Notes under the pieces: model-generated
The model's input: only the letters and a program-made list of their open reading frames with translations
Databases searched by the model: none
What the model was told of the DNA's origin: nothing
NCBI GenBank assembly: GCA_900757865.1
Contig: CAAEPH010000055.1
Location: 97,236 to 161,235, forward strand
Direction of reading: 5' to 3'
Length of the DNA: 64,000 bases
Source of the DNA: an uncultured Sutterella sp.
GTDB lineage: Bacteria; Pseudomonadota; Gammaproteobacteria; Burkholderiales; Burkholderiaceae_F
Translations under genes and position numbers: made by a program
Part shown: positions 32,706 through 40,299 of the stretch, in pieces
Layout: every line of letters begins with the position of its first letter
How positions within the stretch are numbered: the stretch's first letter is position 1

Positions 32706-35528
32706 ATGTCACAGAAACTTTTGCTCATTGATGGATCCAATTACCTTTTTCGCGCTTTCCATGGTTTGCCCGATTTACGAACCAGCACGGGGGAACCAAC
32801 GGGGGCCTTACGAGGCTTTTTTGGCATGCTTAGCAAAGTTTGGGGCATGACCAAGCCGGATCGCGCTGTAATCGTGTTTGATGCGCCAGGGAAAACCTTC
32901 CGTCATGAAAAGTTTCCCGATTATAAAGCCAATCGTCCACCGATGCCCGACGACTTGCGGGTGCAAATCGAGCCCCTGCTCGATGTGCTACCTAAACTCG
33001 GTTGGCCACTGTTGATTGTCAAAGGCGTGGAGGCCGATGACGTCATTGCAACGTTGGCTGAACGCGCTCGTGCACAGGGTTTCCAATCGGTGATTGCCAC
33101 CGGCGACAAGGATTTAGCGCAACTCGTCGATGATGACATTGTGCTCATCAACACCATGAACAACAAGTTCTACGATCGAGAGGGGGTGATCGAAAAGTAC
33201 GGTGTGCCCCCCGAGCGCATCATCGACTATCTTTCGCTCATGGGAGACAAAGTTGACAATGTGCCGGGCATTGAAAAGTGTGGCCCCAAAACGGCGGCTA
33301 AATGGATTACGGCTTACGGTGACTTGGAAGGGGTGAAGGCTCACGCTCAGGACGTCACGGGAAAAGTGGGTGAGTACTTGCGAGCGGGGCTCCCTTTTTT
33401 AGATAAGGCGCGGGAATTGGTCACCATTAAGCGCGACTGCCAACTGCCAGAGGGTTGGGAAACGCTGGACGCCGGCCTTTTGAAAGCCGCTTCAGCTGAA
33501 GAGATTGCGCAATTTAGCCGTCGTTGGGAAATGTCAATGACGACTTTGCAACGCGCAGCCCCCATGGGCTTAGCGACGACACAACAAAGCGATGCAACAT
33601 CGGCAACGCTTGAGCAGGGCTCGCTTTTTGAGTCGGCCTCAACCTCAACCTCAGCCCCAACGGCGTCTCCTGTCGATGCGCTCTCTCATGCGGCTCCCGT
33701 GATGCCCAAAGAAGCCGTCATGGCCGTGGGTGCGGCTCCTGATGCGGTCCCTTACACAAGCATTGATGGTGAGGCAGAGCTCGACGCATTGATCAAAGCC
33801 CTGGCCCAGCCTCGTACTCAACCCGTGGCACTCTATGGTGCTTTTGATGGGGTGGCCCTTCACGCAAAATGGGTGGCACTTGCCATTGCACTCACCCCGA
33901 AAGATGTTTACGTCTACCACAGCGGTTCTGACGTCTCGCCTGAGCTCTTCTGGCAAGCCCTCACCCCGTGGTTGAGTGCCGAGAGCGCTAAAGTAGGGCA
34001 CGATGTGAAAACGCTCTGGCATGCCATTGCCTCAAAGGGCATTCTGCCGAAGGGGGATTGGCACGACACGATGCTGATGAGTTATGTGCTCGAAGCGCAT
34101 TTAAAGCATGATTTAGAACCGCTGTCGCTGCGCTATTTGCAACGTGCCTTAACCACACAAGAAAGCGTGTTTGGCAAGGGGGCAAAGGCACTTCTTGCAC
34201 AAGAGGTGGAGCCGGAAGTCCTGAAAGCATGGTTAGCGGAGCGCGCAGCGAGCATTCGTGCGTTGAGCTCCGTGATGCTCACGCGCTTGGAGCAGGATGA
34301 AAAACTCCATGGGATCTATCGCCGTATTGAAATGCCACTTGTGCCGGTGTTAGCCAAAATGGAACGTACAGGTGTGGCGATTGACTGCTTCAAATTGGCC
34401 CAAGAGTCTGAGGAGTTGACGCGTCGCACGGAAGCGCTGACCGCGCAGGCTTACGATTTGGCGGGCGGCAAATTTAATCTCAGCAGTCCCAAACAATTAG
34501 GCGAAGTGCTTTTTGAGCGTTTGGGCTTACCGGTTGTCAAGAAAACCTCGTCGGGCGCTCCGTCGACCGATGAAGAAGTGCTCACGACTTTGGCACTGGA
34601 CTATCCGCTTCCGAAAATTATTTTGGAATACCGCCAGCTCACCAAATTGATCAGTACCTATCTCGATAAACTGCCTCGGATGATGGACCCAGCGGATGCG
34701 CGTGTACACACGACCTTTGGGCAAGCGACCGCAGTGACGGGACGCTTGGCGAGTTCGGATCCAAACTTACAAAACATCCCCGTTCGTACCCCTGAGGGAC
34801 GCCGCGTGCGTGAAGGTTTTGTCGCCAGAGAAGGTTGCAAGATTCTCTCTGCTGACTACTCGCAAATTGAGTTACGCATCATGGCGCATCTCTCGAGTGA
34901 CGAAGGGTTACTGAAGGCGTTTGCACAAGGGCGCGATGTGCACCGTGCAACGGCTGCTGAAGTCTTTAAGAAGTCGCTCGAGGAGGTCACCGCAGACGAA
35001 CGTCGCATGGCCAAGGTGATTAACTTTGGACTGATTTACGGCATGAGTGCGTTTGGCTTAGCGCAAAACCTGGGGATTGATCGCAAGGTGGCGGCTCACT
35101 ATATTGACGAATATTTTGCTCGCTACCCAGGGGTGAAACGTTACATGGAATTAAAGCGAGCTGAAGCTCGAGAAAATGGCTATGTAGAAACGGCTTTTGG
35201 TCGTCGCTTATGGATTCCCGATATTCTGAGTTCACGTAAACCCGTTCAAGCCGCTGCAGAGCGAGCGGCAATTAACGCTCCGATGCAAGGCACCGCAGCT
35301 GACTTGATCAAACTGGCGATGATCGCGGTTGAAAAGTGGCTGGAAGACGAACATCTCCAAAGCCGTTTGATTCTCCAGGTGCACGATGAATTAATTCTGG
35401 AAGTTCCCACTGAGGAATTGGATCAAGTCCAAGAGGCGGTGCCCCGTTTGATGGCGGAGGTCGCTCAGCTCTCCGTGCCCCTCATTGCGGAAGTGGGCGT
35501 AGGCGACAATTGGGACGAAGCTCACTAA
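32706..35528 (+). CDS. polA: DNA polymerase I
   Basis: Repair and Okazaki-processing polymerase, 940 residues from the ATG at 32706 (an earlier in-frame start at 32658 is improbable). The 5'-3' exonuclease domain (LLIDGSNYLFRAFHG...GDKDLAQLVDD) spans about 1-290. The 3'-5' exonuclease domain is present as a scaffold at about 370-530, but its acidic motifs are missing: the DTE motif reads YGAFDG, the second reads VGHDVKTL, and the YxxxD motif is not seen. The polymerase domain is intact (ADYSQIELRI, RRMAKVINFGLIYG, QVHDELILEVP). A Ser/Ala/Thr-rich linker lies near 300-345. Confidence 0.96.
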   Translation: MSQKLLLIDGSNYLFRAFHGLPDLRTSTGEPTGALRGFFGMLSKVWGMTKPDRAVIVFDAPGKTFRHEKFPDYKANRPPMPDDLRVQIEPLLDVLPKLGWPLLIVKGVEADDVIATLAERARAQGFQSVIATGDKDLAQLVDDDIVLINTMNNKFYDREGVIEKYGVPPERIIDYLSLMGDKVDNVPGIEKCGPKTAAKWITAYGDLEGVKAHAQDVTGKVGEYLRAGLPFLDKARELVTIKRDCQLPEGWETLDAGLLKAASAEEIAQFSRRWEMSMTTLQRAAPMGLATTQQSDATSATLEQGSLFESASTSTSAPTASPVDALSHAAPVMPKEAVMAVGAAPDAVPYTSIDGEAELDALIKALAQPRTQPVALYGAFDGVALHAKWVALAIALTPKDVYVYHSGSDVSPELFWQALTPWLSAESAKVGHDVKTLWHAIASKGILPKGDWHDTMLMSYVLEAHLKHDLEPLSLRYLQRALTTQESVFGKGAKALLAQEVEPEVLKAWLAERAASIRALSSVMLTRLEQDEKLHGIYRRIEMPLVPVLAKMERTGVAIDCFKLAQESEELTRRTEALTAQAYDLAGGKFNLSSPKQLGEVLFERLGLPVVKKTSSGAPSTDEEVLTTLALDYPLPKIILEYRQLTKLISTYLDKLPRMMDPADARVHTTFGQATAVTGRLASSDPNLQNIPVRTPEGRRVREGFVAREGCKILSADYSQIELRIMAHLSSDEGLLKAFAQGRDVHRATAAEVFKKSLEEVTADERRMAKVINFGLIYGMSAFGLAQNLGIDRKVAAHYIDEYFARYPGVKRYMELKRAEARENGYVETAFGRRLWIPDILSSRKPVQAAAERAAINAPMQGTAADLIKLAMIAVEKWLEDEHLQSRLILQVHDELILEVPTEELDQVQEAVPRLMAEVAQLSVPLIAEVGVGDNWDEAH

Positions 35529-35547
35529 GTAGGTGACGGCTTAGCAC

Positions 35548-35582
35548 ACAAAAAAACCTCCTTTTTGGGAGGTTTTTTGTGT
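35548..35582 (+). terminator. Bidirectional terminator, polA / META gene
   Basis: AACCTCC and GGAGGTT form the stem with a T-rich loop, flanked by six A and six T. It serves both convergent genes. Confidence 0.9.
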
Positions 35583-35598
35583 CTAGGTGAGTAGGTCC

Positions 35599-36030
35599 TC
35601 ACTGGCAAGAGCCCGGTTGCAGAGGAACGAGTGTCATCACCACTTGACCCTTGTCGTCGAGCAACTGTACGTGCTCACCGTCGAGCTTAAACTGACGTGT
35701 GGCTTTGAGGTTGGCGAGGAACTTGCCTTCGACTTCCATCAGTTTAGGACCACACATGCGGCGGGTGGTCGCTGCTTTGGAGAGGTCTAACTGGTAACCG
35801 TTTTGTGTGTAAGCGCCCATCAACGTATTGCAAGCGGTGTTACCTGTGATTTTGCCGTCGGTGCCAAACTCAATTTCGGGAGGAACCTCACAGTCTTCAC
35901 TGGCCGCATCGGCCCACACCAAGGCTCGACCTGCTAACTCCGGCACTTTGCTCGCCTCAGCTGCCATCGCAGAGCCCGAAAAGAGGGCGGTGGCTGTCAA
36001 AAGCGAAAGGGCAAGATGTTTCAAGGACAT
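35599..36030 (-). CDS. META-domain (HslJ-like) exported protein
   Basis: About 143 residues from the ATG at 36030 (GGAG nine bases upstream). A signal peptide ends at SAMA|AEA. The mature part has the META pattern: an early ..LAGRALVWADA strand, FGTDGKITGNTACNTLMGAY, and the MCGPKLMEVEGKFLANL helix. In E. coli HslJ this domain is linked to novobiocin resistance and stress; the role here is unknown. Two to four Cys may form periplasmic disulfides. Confidence 0.8.
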   Translation of the reverse strand: MSLKHLALSLLTATALFSGSAMAAEASKVPELAGRALVWADAASEDCEVPPEIEFGTDGKITGNTACNTLMGAYTQNGYQLDLSKAATTRRMCGPKLMEVEGKFLANLKATRQFKLDGEHVQLLDDKGQVVMTLVPLQPGSCQ

Positions 36031-36163
36031 AACTGTCACTCCAAGGAAGTGGAAAAATAATCGATGTAGCCAAGTATACCAAGGGCCAATAGCGAGCCGA
36101 TACCCAGGAAAAGGCTTGTCACACTTGAGCGTATGGCTTCATAGATGTGGGTGATCAACAACG

Positions 36164-36201
36164 CAAAAAAGAAACCCGATCGGATGAACCAACCGGGTTT
36201 C
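36164..36201 (-). terminator. Terminator of the symporter gene
   Basis: GAAACCCG and CGGGTTTC pair (36171-36178 with 36194-36201); on the minus strand six T follow. Confidence 0.85.
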
Positions 36202-36231
36202 GTCTTTAAAGCGAAGCAACGTTGTCAGTGG

Positions 36232-37467
36232 CTAACTTGCTTCACTTTCTTCGTACGGTTCGCTATTCAAGTCACCTTCCAAAGAGGTCGCTACCACGGC
36301 AGCAGCAGCGTCACCCACGACGTTAATCGACGTACGAATCATGTCGAGGATACGGTCGATACCAGCAATCAAAGCCACAGCTTCGAGCGGGATACCAATC
36401 TGCGTGAAGACGATGGTGGTCATGATCAAACCCGCACCCGGCACACCAGCCGTCCCGACAGCGGCCAACACACCCATCAAGACGATGGTAATTTGGTCCG
36501 TCATGGTGAGCGGCAAGCCATAGACTTCCGCTGCAAAGATCGAGCACACGCCCATGTAGATGGCCGTACCGTTCATGTTGATGGTGTTACCCAGCGGAAT
36601 CGAGAACGAGGCAATGGCCTTCGTCGCACCTAAACGGCGCGTAGCGTTCAAGTTGGCCGGAAGTGCAGCTGCCGACGAGCAGGTCGTAAAGGCAACCAAC
36701 CACGGTTCAAAGATATCGGTGACGAATTTCTTCACAGGGATCTTCGCCATGAAGCGTACCATCGGCAACAGGATCACGACCACGAAGAAGGTCGTGGCGA
36801 AGAAGGAGCTAAGAATCAACTTGCCCAAGGGCAGGAGGACCTGCAAGCCATGGCGAGAAACCGTGTAGGCGATCAAACCAAACACACCGATAGGCGCAAA
36901 GCGCATCACGGTGCCCGTGACACGAATCATCACGTCGCCCACGATTTCAAAGAAGCGCAACACCGGTTTGCCACGTTCACCTAAACCGGAGAGGGCAAAG
37001 CCGAACATCACCGCAAAGAAGATGATCTGCAACATCGAGCCTTTAGCCATGGCTTCCATGGGGTTAATTGGCACAATGTTCAATAAGGTCTGAACCAGAG
37101 GTGGAGGCACCACATCTTTGGCTTTCAGGCCTTCCGTCGAGAGATCGAGACCCACGCCCGGATGAATACCCGCGGCGAAAATCAAGCCAGTAGCCACGGC
37201 AATGGCGGTCGTAATGGCATAAATCAAAAGGACCTTCACCGCTACGCGACCGAGTTTAGAGGTGTCCGAAATACCCGCTGCCCCGGCGATAATCGTAGCC
37301 ACGACCAAGGGAACGACGACCATACGGATTAAGCGAATAAACAAGTCGCCTAATGGTTGGAACCATGTTTTGGCAAAGTCCGTATCGACTAGCGCCCCGA
37401 TGATAATACCGAGGACCAAGCCGATTAACATTTGCCAGGCTAAGCCTAGTTTCATTTTGGAGGACAT
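36232..37467 (-). CDS. Dicarboxylate/amino acid:cation symporter (DAACS family)
   Basis: Inner-membrane secondary transporter, about 411 residues from the ATG at 37467, which has GGAG seven bases upstream; the frame extends further 5' without a good start. It shows the DAACS hallmarks: the Ser-rich hairpin AFTTCSSAAALPANL, the helix motif NMNGTAIYMGV, and GTAGVPGAGLIMTTIVFT then DRILDMIRTSINVVGD. This family takes up glutamate, aspartate or C4-dicarboxylates with H+ or Na+. The substrate is not resolved here. It is monocistronic, with its own terminator. Confidence 0.9.
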   Translation of the reverse strand: MSSKMKLGLAWQMLIGLVLGIIIGALVDTDFAKTWFQPLGDLFIRLIRMVVVPLVVATIIAGAAGISDTSKLGRVAVKVLLIYAITTAIAVATGLIFAAGIHPGVGLDLSTEGLKAKDVVPPPLVQTLLNIVPINPMEAMAKGSMLQIIFFAVMFGFALSGLGERGKPVLRFFEIVGDVMIRVTGTVMRFAPIGVFGLIAYTVSRHGLQVLLPLGKLILSSFFATTFFVVVILLPMVRFMAKIPVKKFVTDIFEPWLVAFTTCSSAAALPANLNATRRLGATKAIASFSIPLGNTINMNGTAIYMGVCSIFAAEVYGLPLTMTDQITIVLMGVLAAVGTAGVPGAGLIMTTIVFTQIGIPLEAVALIAGIDRILDMIRTSINVVGDAAAAVVATSLEGDLNSEPYEESEAS

Positions 37468-37586
37468 ATTTTTTCTCCACCCTTCAGCTAAAAATTGTCC
37501 GAGAGTGACATACGAGGAAAGCAGAGGGTATGACTTTCCAGCATGCAACATGTGAGCCTTTCTCTCTCACTAAACCGATTCTATGT

Positions 37587-37611
37587 CTTTAGAAACGCTT
37601 TACGTCTAAAG
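37587..37611 (-). promoter_or_regulatory. Inverted repeat in the symporter promoter region
   Basis: CTTTAGA (37587-37593) and TCTAAAG (37605-37611) form a perfect 7-bp inverted repeat with an 11-base spacer. On the minus strand TAGAAT just downstream could be a -10 box, which would put the repeat in the promoter spacer. A repressor or activator site is plausible but unproven. Confidence 0.35.
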
Positions 37612-37689
37612 ATAAACCCTAATGAAAAAAGCGAAAAGTCCGACATTTGCCAAATCTCTAAGCACAATTGCAAAGAAAACCGAAAACCA

Positions 37690-37733
37690 TTGACATACAT
37701 CAAACTATCAATCGATAGTAAAAATGTATTTAT
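37690..37733 (+). promoter_or_regulatory. FNR-type box and class II promoter
   Basis: TTGACATACATCAA (37690-37703) matches the FNR consensus TTGAT-N4-ATCAA at 9 of 10 positions. It is followed by a perfect inverted repeat, ACTATC-AATC-GATAGT (37704-37719), and by TATTTA (37727-37732) as a -10. The box centre would then lie about 42 bases upstream of transcription start, the class II activator position. It points to the plus strand, where only a short frame lies. Confidence 0.55.
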
Positions 37734-37799
37734 ACCACTAAAGTTTTAGGGTTTAAAGCCTAAGTGAAGACATTTAATGGGTCGAAAGGGATAGTTAGG

Positions 37800-37937
37800 A
37801 TGGCTTCGTTAGATATCCAAGATGATTCTCAGACAGGTATTACAGCACAAAAAGCAAACGTAGCCAGATCATCTCTGAGAAGAACTTTCTTGATGACCTT
37901 TTCGATTAAGAAGGCTAGCCCAGATTCCAGCTATTAA
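37800..37937 (+). pseudogene. Truncated frame with Tat-like leader
   Basis: A 45-codon frame about 60 bases downstream of the predicted FNR-type start. Its N-terminal 32 residues end in SLRRTFLM, close to the twin-arginine motif (S/T)RRxFLK of exported redox enzymes. No hydrophobic segment follows; instead the frame runs antisense through the 3' end of the EamA gene and stops. The simplest reading is the surviving 5' end of an anaerobically induced Tat-exported enzyme whose body was deleted. It could also be a chance frame. Apart from this, the 400-base gap holds only regulatory sequence. Confidence 0.4.
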
Positions 37938-38750
37938 AATGACCGCAATCCCGTCAAGGCTCTGTCCGCTGAGGGATTCGTTAAAGACGACGACGCCGAT
38001 TACCGTGGCAAACACAATGGCTGAGTACTGAAAGACCGCCGTGAGTAGCACATTATCGGAGCCCCAAGCACGCGTCAGACAGAGCTGAGCGAGTGTAGCG
38101 GTGGCGCCGATGCCGAGTAAGGCCGGAACATTATTGAGGGTGATCGGCGAAAAGGGGCCTTCTAACAATAAATGCCCAAGCGCTCCCCAAACGGTACCAA
38201 ATAAGGTGAAATAAAAAACGATACGCCATTCGGGCTCTTGCATGGCCGAGAGCTGTTTGATTTGAAAATAGGCGAGTGCCGCAAAAAAGCCTGAGGTTAA
38301 CCCGATCAGAGCGGGCACGACTTGTGAGGCCTGTACTTCGGGTTTGAGCACCAATACCACACCGAGAAACCCCAAAATGATGGCCGCTATTAGCTTGGGT
38401 TGCAGTGCTTTGCCGGCCATGACGGCAAGGGTGGACACAATGGCGGCCATGTAGAGTGGGCTCGTGTAATTGAGCGTCATGGCGGTGCTCAGAGGCAAAT
38501 GAGCGATGGCGAAAAACCAGATCGTCATACCCAACGTCCCCAAGAAACTGCGTTTGAGATGGGTCCAGGCCAAGGGGGTTCGCAAGGTTTTACCTTCCCA
38601 CCGTACCCAAGCGGCCATGCAAATGACGCCAAACAGACTACGGTAGAACACCAATTCAAAGGTACTGAAATCTTTGGCGCCCCATTTTGTAAAAGCGGCC
38701 ATAAGCGAAAAGAGAAACGCCGCAAACAACATCCAAAAGCTTTTATTCAT
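37869..38750 (-). CDS. EamA/DMT-superfamily permease
   Basis: Inner-membrane protein, about 293 residues from the ATG at 38750, which begins MNKSFWMLFAAFLFSLMAAF; the frame extends 5' to a TTG that is unlikely. It has ten hydrophobic helices in two EamA repeats (first with FELVFYRSLFGV and MTLNYTSPLYMA, second with AFQYSAIVFATVIGVVVFNE-like ends). DMT permeases export or import small metabolites; the substrate is unknown. No good ribosome-binding site. The final dozen residues overlap the truncated Tat-like frame on the other strand. Confidence 0.85.
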   Translation of the reverse strand: MNKSFWMLFAAFLFSLMAAFTKWGAKDFSTFELVFYRSLFGVICMAAWVRWEGKTLRTPLAWTHLKRSFLGTLGMTIWFFAIAHLPLSTAMTLNYTSPLYMAAIVSTLAVMAGKALQPKLIAAIILGFLGVVLVLKPEVQASQVVPALIGLTSGFFAALAYFQIKQLSAMQEPEWRIVFYFTLFGTVWGALGHLLLEGPFSPITLNNVPALLGIGATATLAQLCLTRAWGSDNVLLTAVFQYSAIVFATVIGVVVFNESLSGQSLDGIAVILIAGIWASLLNRKGHQESSSQR

Positions 38751-38969
38751 GAGTCGAGAGGACAAGAAATTGAGTTGAAACTCTATTTTAGGGTTTTGTC
38801 GCTGTGAGTGCTCTTTGATTGCGTGACGCAAATGGATTGCGCTAGTACGTTCTTGCTAAAAGATCAATGTTAAAATTGAAGCACTTAAATCACCGCTGAA
38901 CTACCTAAGTGGCATCAACGGCGCTATTGTGTGCGCTGTTAAGCGCCTAAGGTGGAGGAAGGAAACACG

Positions 38970-39203
38970 ATGACCGCTCAAAAACCTGTCGAAGAATTGA
39001 CCTTTGAAGAAGCCTTGGAAGAACTCGAGCAGCTGACGACTCGTGTTTCGTCAGGCAGCATTACGCTTCGCGAAAGCGTGGCGAGCTACGAGCGCGGTAT
39101 GGCACTGGCAAAACGGTGTGAAGCTGAAATTGCAGAAGCCAAGGCACGCATTGCGGCCATTCAACCGTCAGCGGACGAAAACCATTCGGACGACGTGTTT
39201 TAA
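38970..39203 (+). CDS. xseB: Exodeoxyribonuclease VII small subunit
   Basis: 77 residues from the ATG at 38970, preceded by GGAGGAAGG. The motif LTFEEALEELEQLTTRVSSGSITLRESVASYERG is diagnostic of XseB, which binds the large subunit XseA to form the single-strand nuclease. It is the first gene of the conserved xseB-ispA-dxs cluster; the large subunit is not in the window. Confidence 0.95.
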   Translation: MTAQKPVEELTFEEALEELEQLTTRVSSGSITLRESVASYERGMALAKRCEAEIAEAKARIAAIQPSADENHSDDVF

Positions 39204-39270
39204 TTAGCCGCCCCTTCCTAAGGGCGAACGTCACCAGTGAGCACACAGTGTGAGTGATGCGGAGAAGGGT

Positions 39271-40194
39271 ATGTCAGAGAAAGAACTAACATTTGCAGAC
39301 TGGACCCATGAACGGGTGAGTCATTTTGAAGTCTATGCCGAAGCGCATCTGCCCTCTTTGGAAGATCGCCCCAAGACGCTCGTCGCGGCCATGCGGTATG
39401 CGGTATTGGGGGGTGGAAAGCGGATTCGCGCCTTGCTTTGTTATGCAGCGGGTGAAATCACCGAGGCTAAAGCAGAGGTGCTCGATGCGGCAGCACTTGC
39501 ACTTGAATGTATTCACGGTTACTCGTTGGTTCATGACGACATGCCTGCCATGGATAACGACACGTTGCGTCGCGGTAAACCCACGGTACATGTCGAGTTT
39601 GGTGAAGCCACGGCGTTGCTCGCAGGCGATGCGCTGCAATGCCAAGCGTTTGAGTCGCTCAGTACGCTCTCGGGCGACCCCTTGATTGGTTTTCGTTTGA
39701 TGCAGACGCTCTCACGCGCTTCGGGTACGCAAGGCATGTGTGGTGGACAAGCGTTGGATTTAGCCATGGTGGGCACCAAACCCGGTGAAGCTGAGCTCTT
39801 AACGATGCAGGCGATGAAAACGGGGGCTCTCATTCGGGCAGCCGTGCTCTTGGGGGCCCAATCGGGGCACTGGGAGGCGCTTAGCGCCGTGGCTCGCCAG
39901 GCGCTCATCACTTATGCCGATGCCATTGGTTTAGCTTTTCAGATTGTGGACGATATCCTGGATGTTACGGCGGATTCGAAGACGCTCGGCAAAACGCCAG
40001 GGAAGGATGAAAAAGAAGATAAACCCACATGGGTGTCGCTCTACGGTCTTGAAGGGGCACAAAAGCGGGCACAAGCGCTGTTGGATGAAGCCCTTGGCGC
40101 GTTGGAGACGATTCGCTTCGAGCAAGGGCTCCCCTTCTCAGCCCTACAACGTCTCAGGGAAATTGCCCACTACGTTATTGATCGCAATCACTAA
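39271..40194 (+). CDS. ispA: Farnesyl diphosphate synthase
   Basis: Prenyltransferase condensing IPP with DMAPP and GPP to give FPP for undecaprenyl-phosphate and quinones. From the ATG at 39271 (GGAG six bases upstream) it has 307 residues; a GTG at 39250 is a weaker start. The first Asp-rich motif is LVHDDMPAMD and the second FQIVDDILD, with GGGKRIRALL near the N-terminus. It is placed between xseB and dxs, as in most proteobacteria. Confidence 0.95.
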   Translation: MSEKELTFADWTHERVSHFEVYAEAHLPSLEDRPKTLVAAMRYAVLGGGKRIRALLCYAAGEITEAKAEVLDAAALALECIHGYSLVHDDMPAMDNDTLRRGKPTVHVEFGEATALLAGDALQCQAFESLSTLSGDPLIGFRLMQTLSRASGTQGMCGGQALDLAMVGTKPGEAELLTMQAMKTGALIRAAVLLGAQSGHWEALSAVARQALITYADAIGLAFQIVDDILDVTADSKTLGKTPGKDEKEDKPTWVSLYGLEGAQKRAQALLDEALGALETIRFEQGLPFSALQRLREIAHYVIDRNH

Positions 40195-40299
40195 AATACA
40201 CTTTTAGTGACGCTGACTCCTCCCATTGGATAGCTAGTCAGAGGCTAGAGCTTGTGCGAAGATAATACTTTTACTACATGCCTATTGAAGAGACGAACC

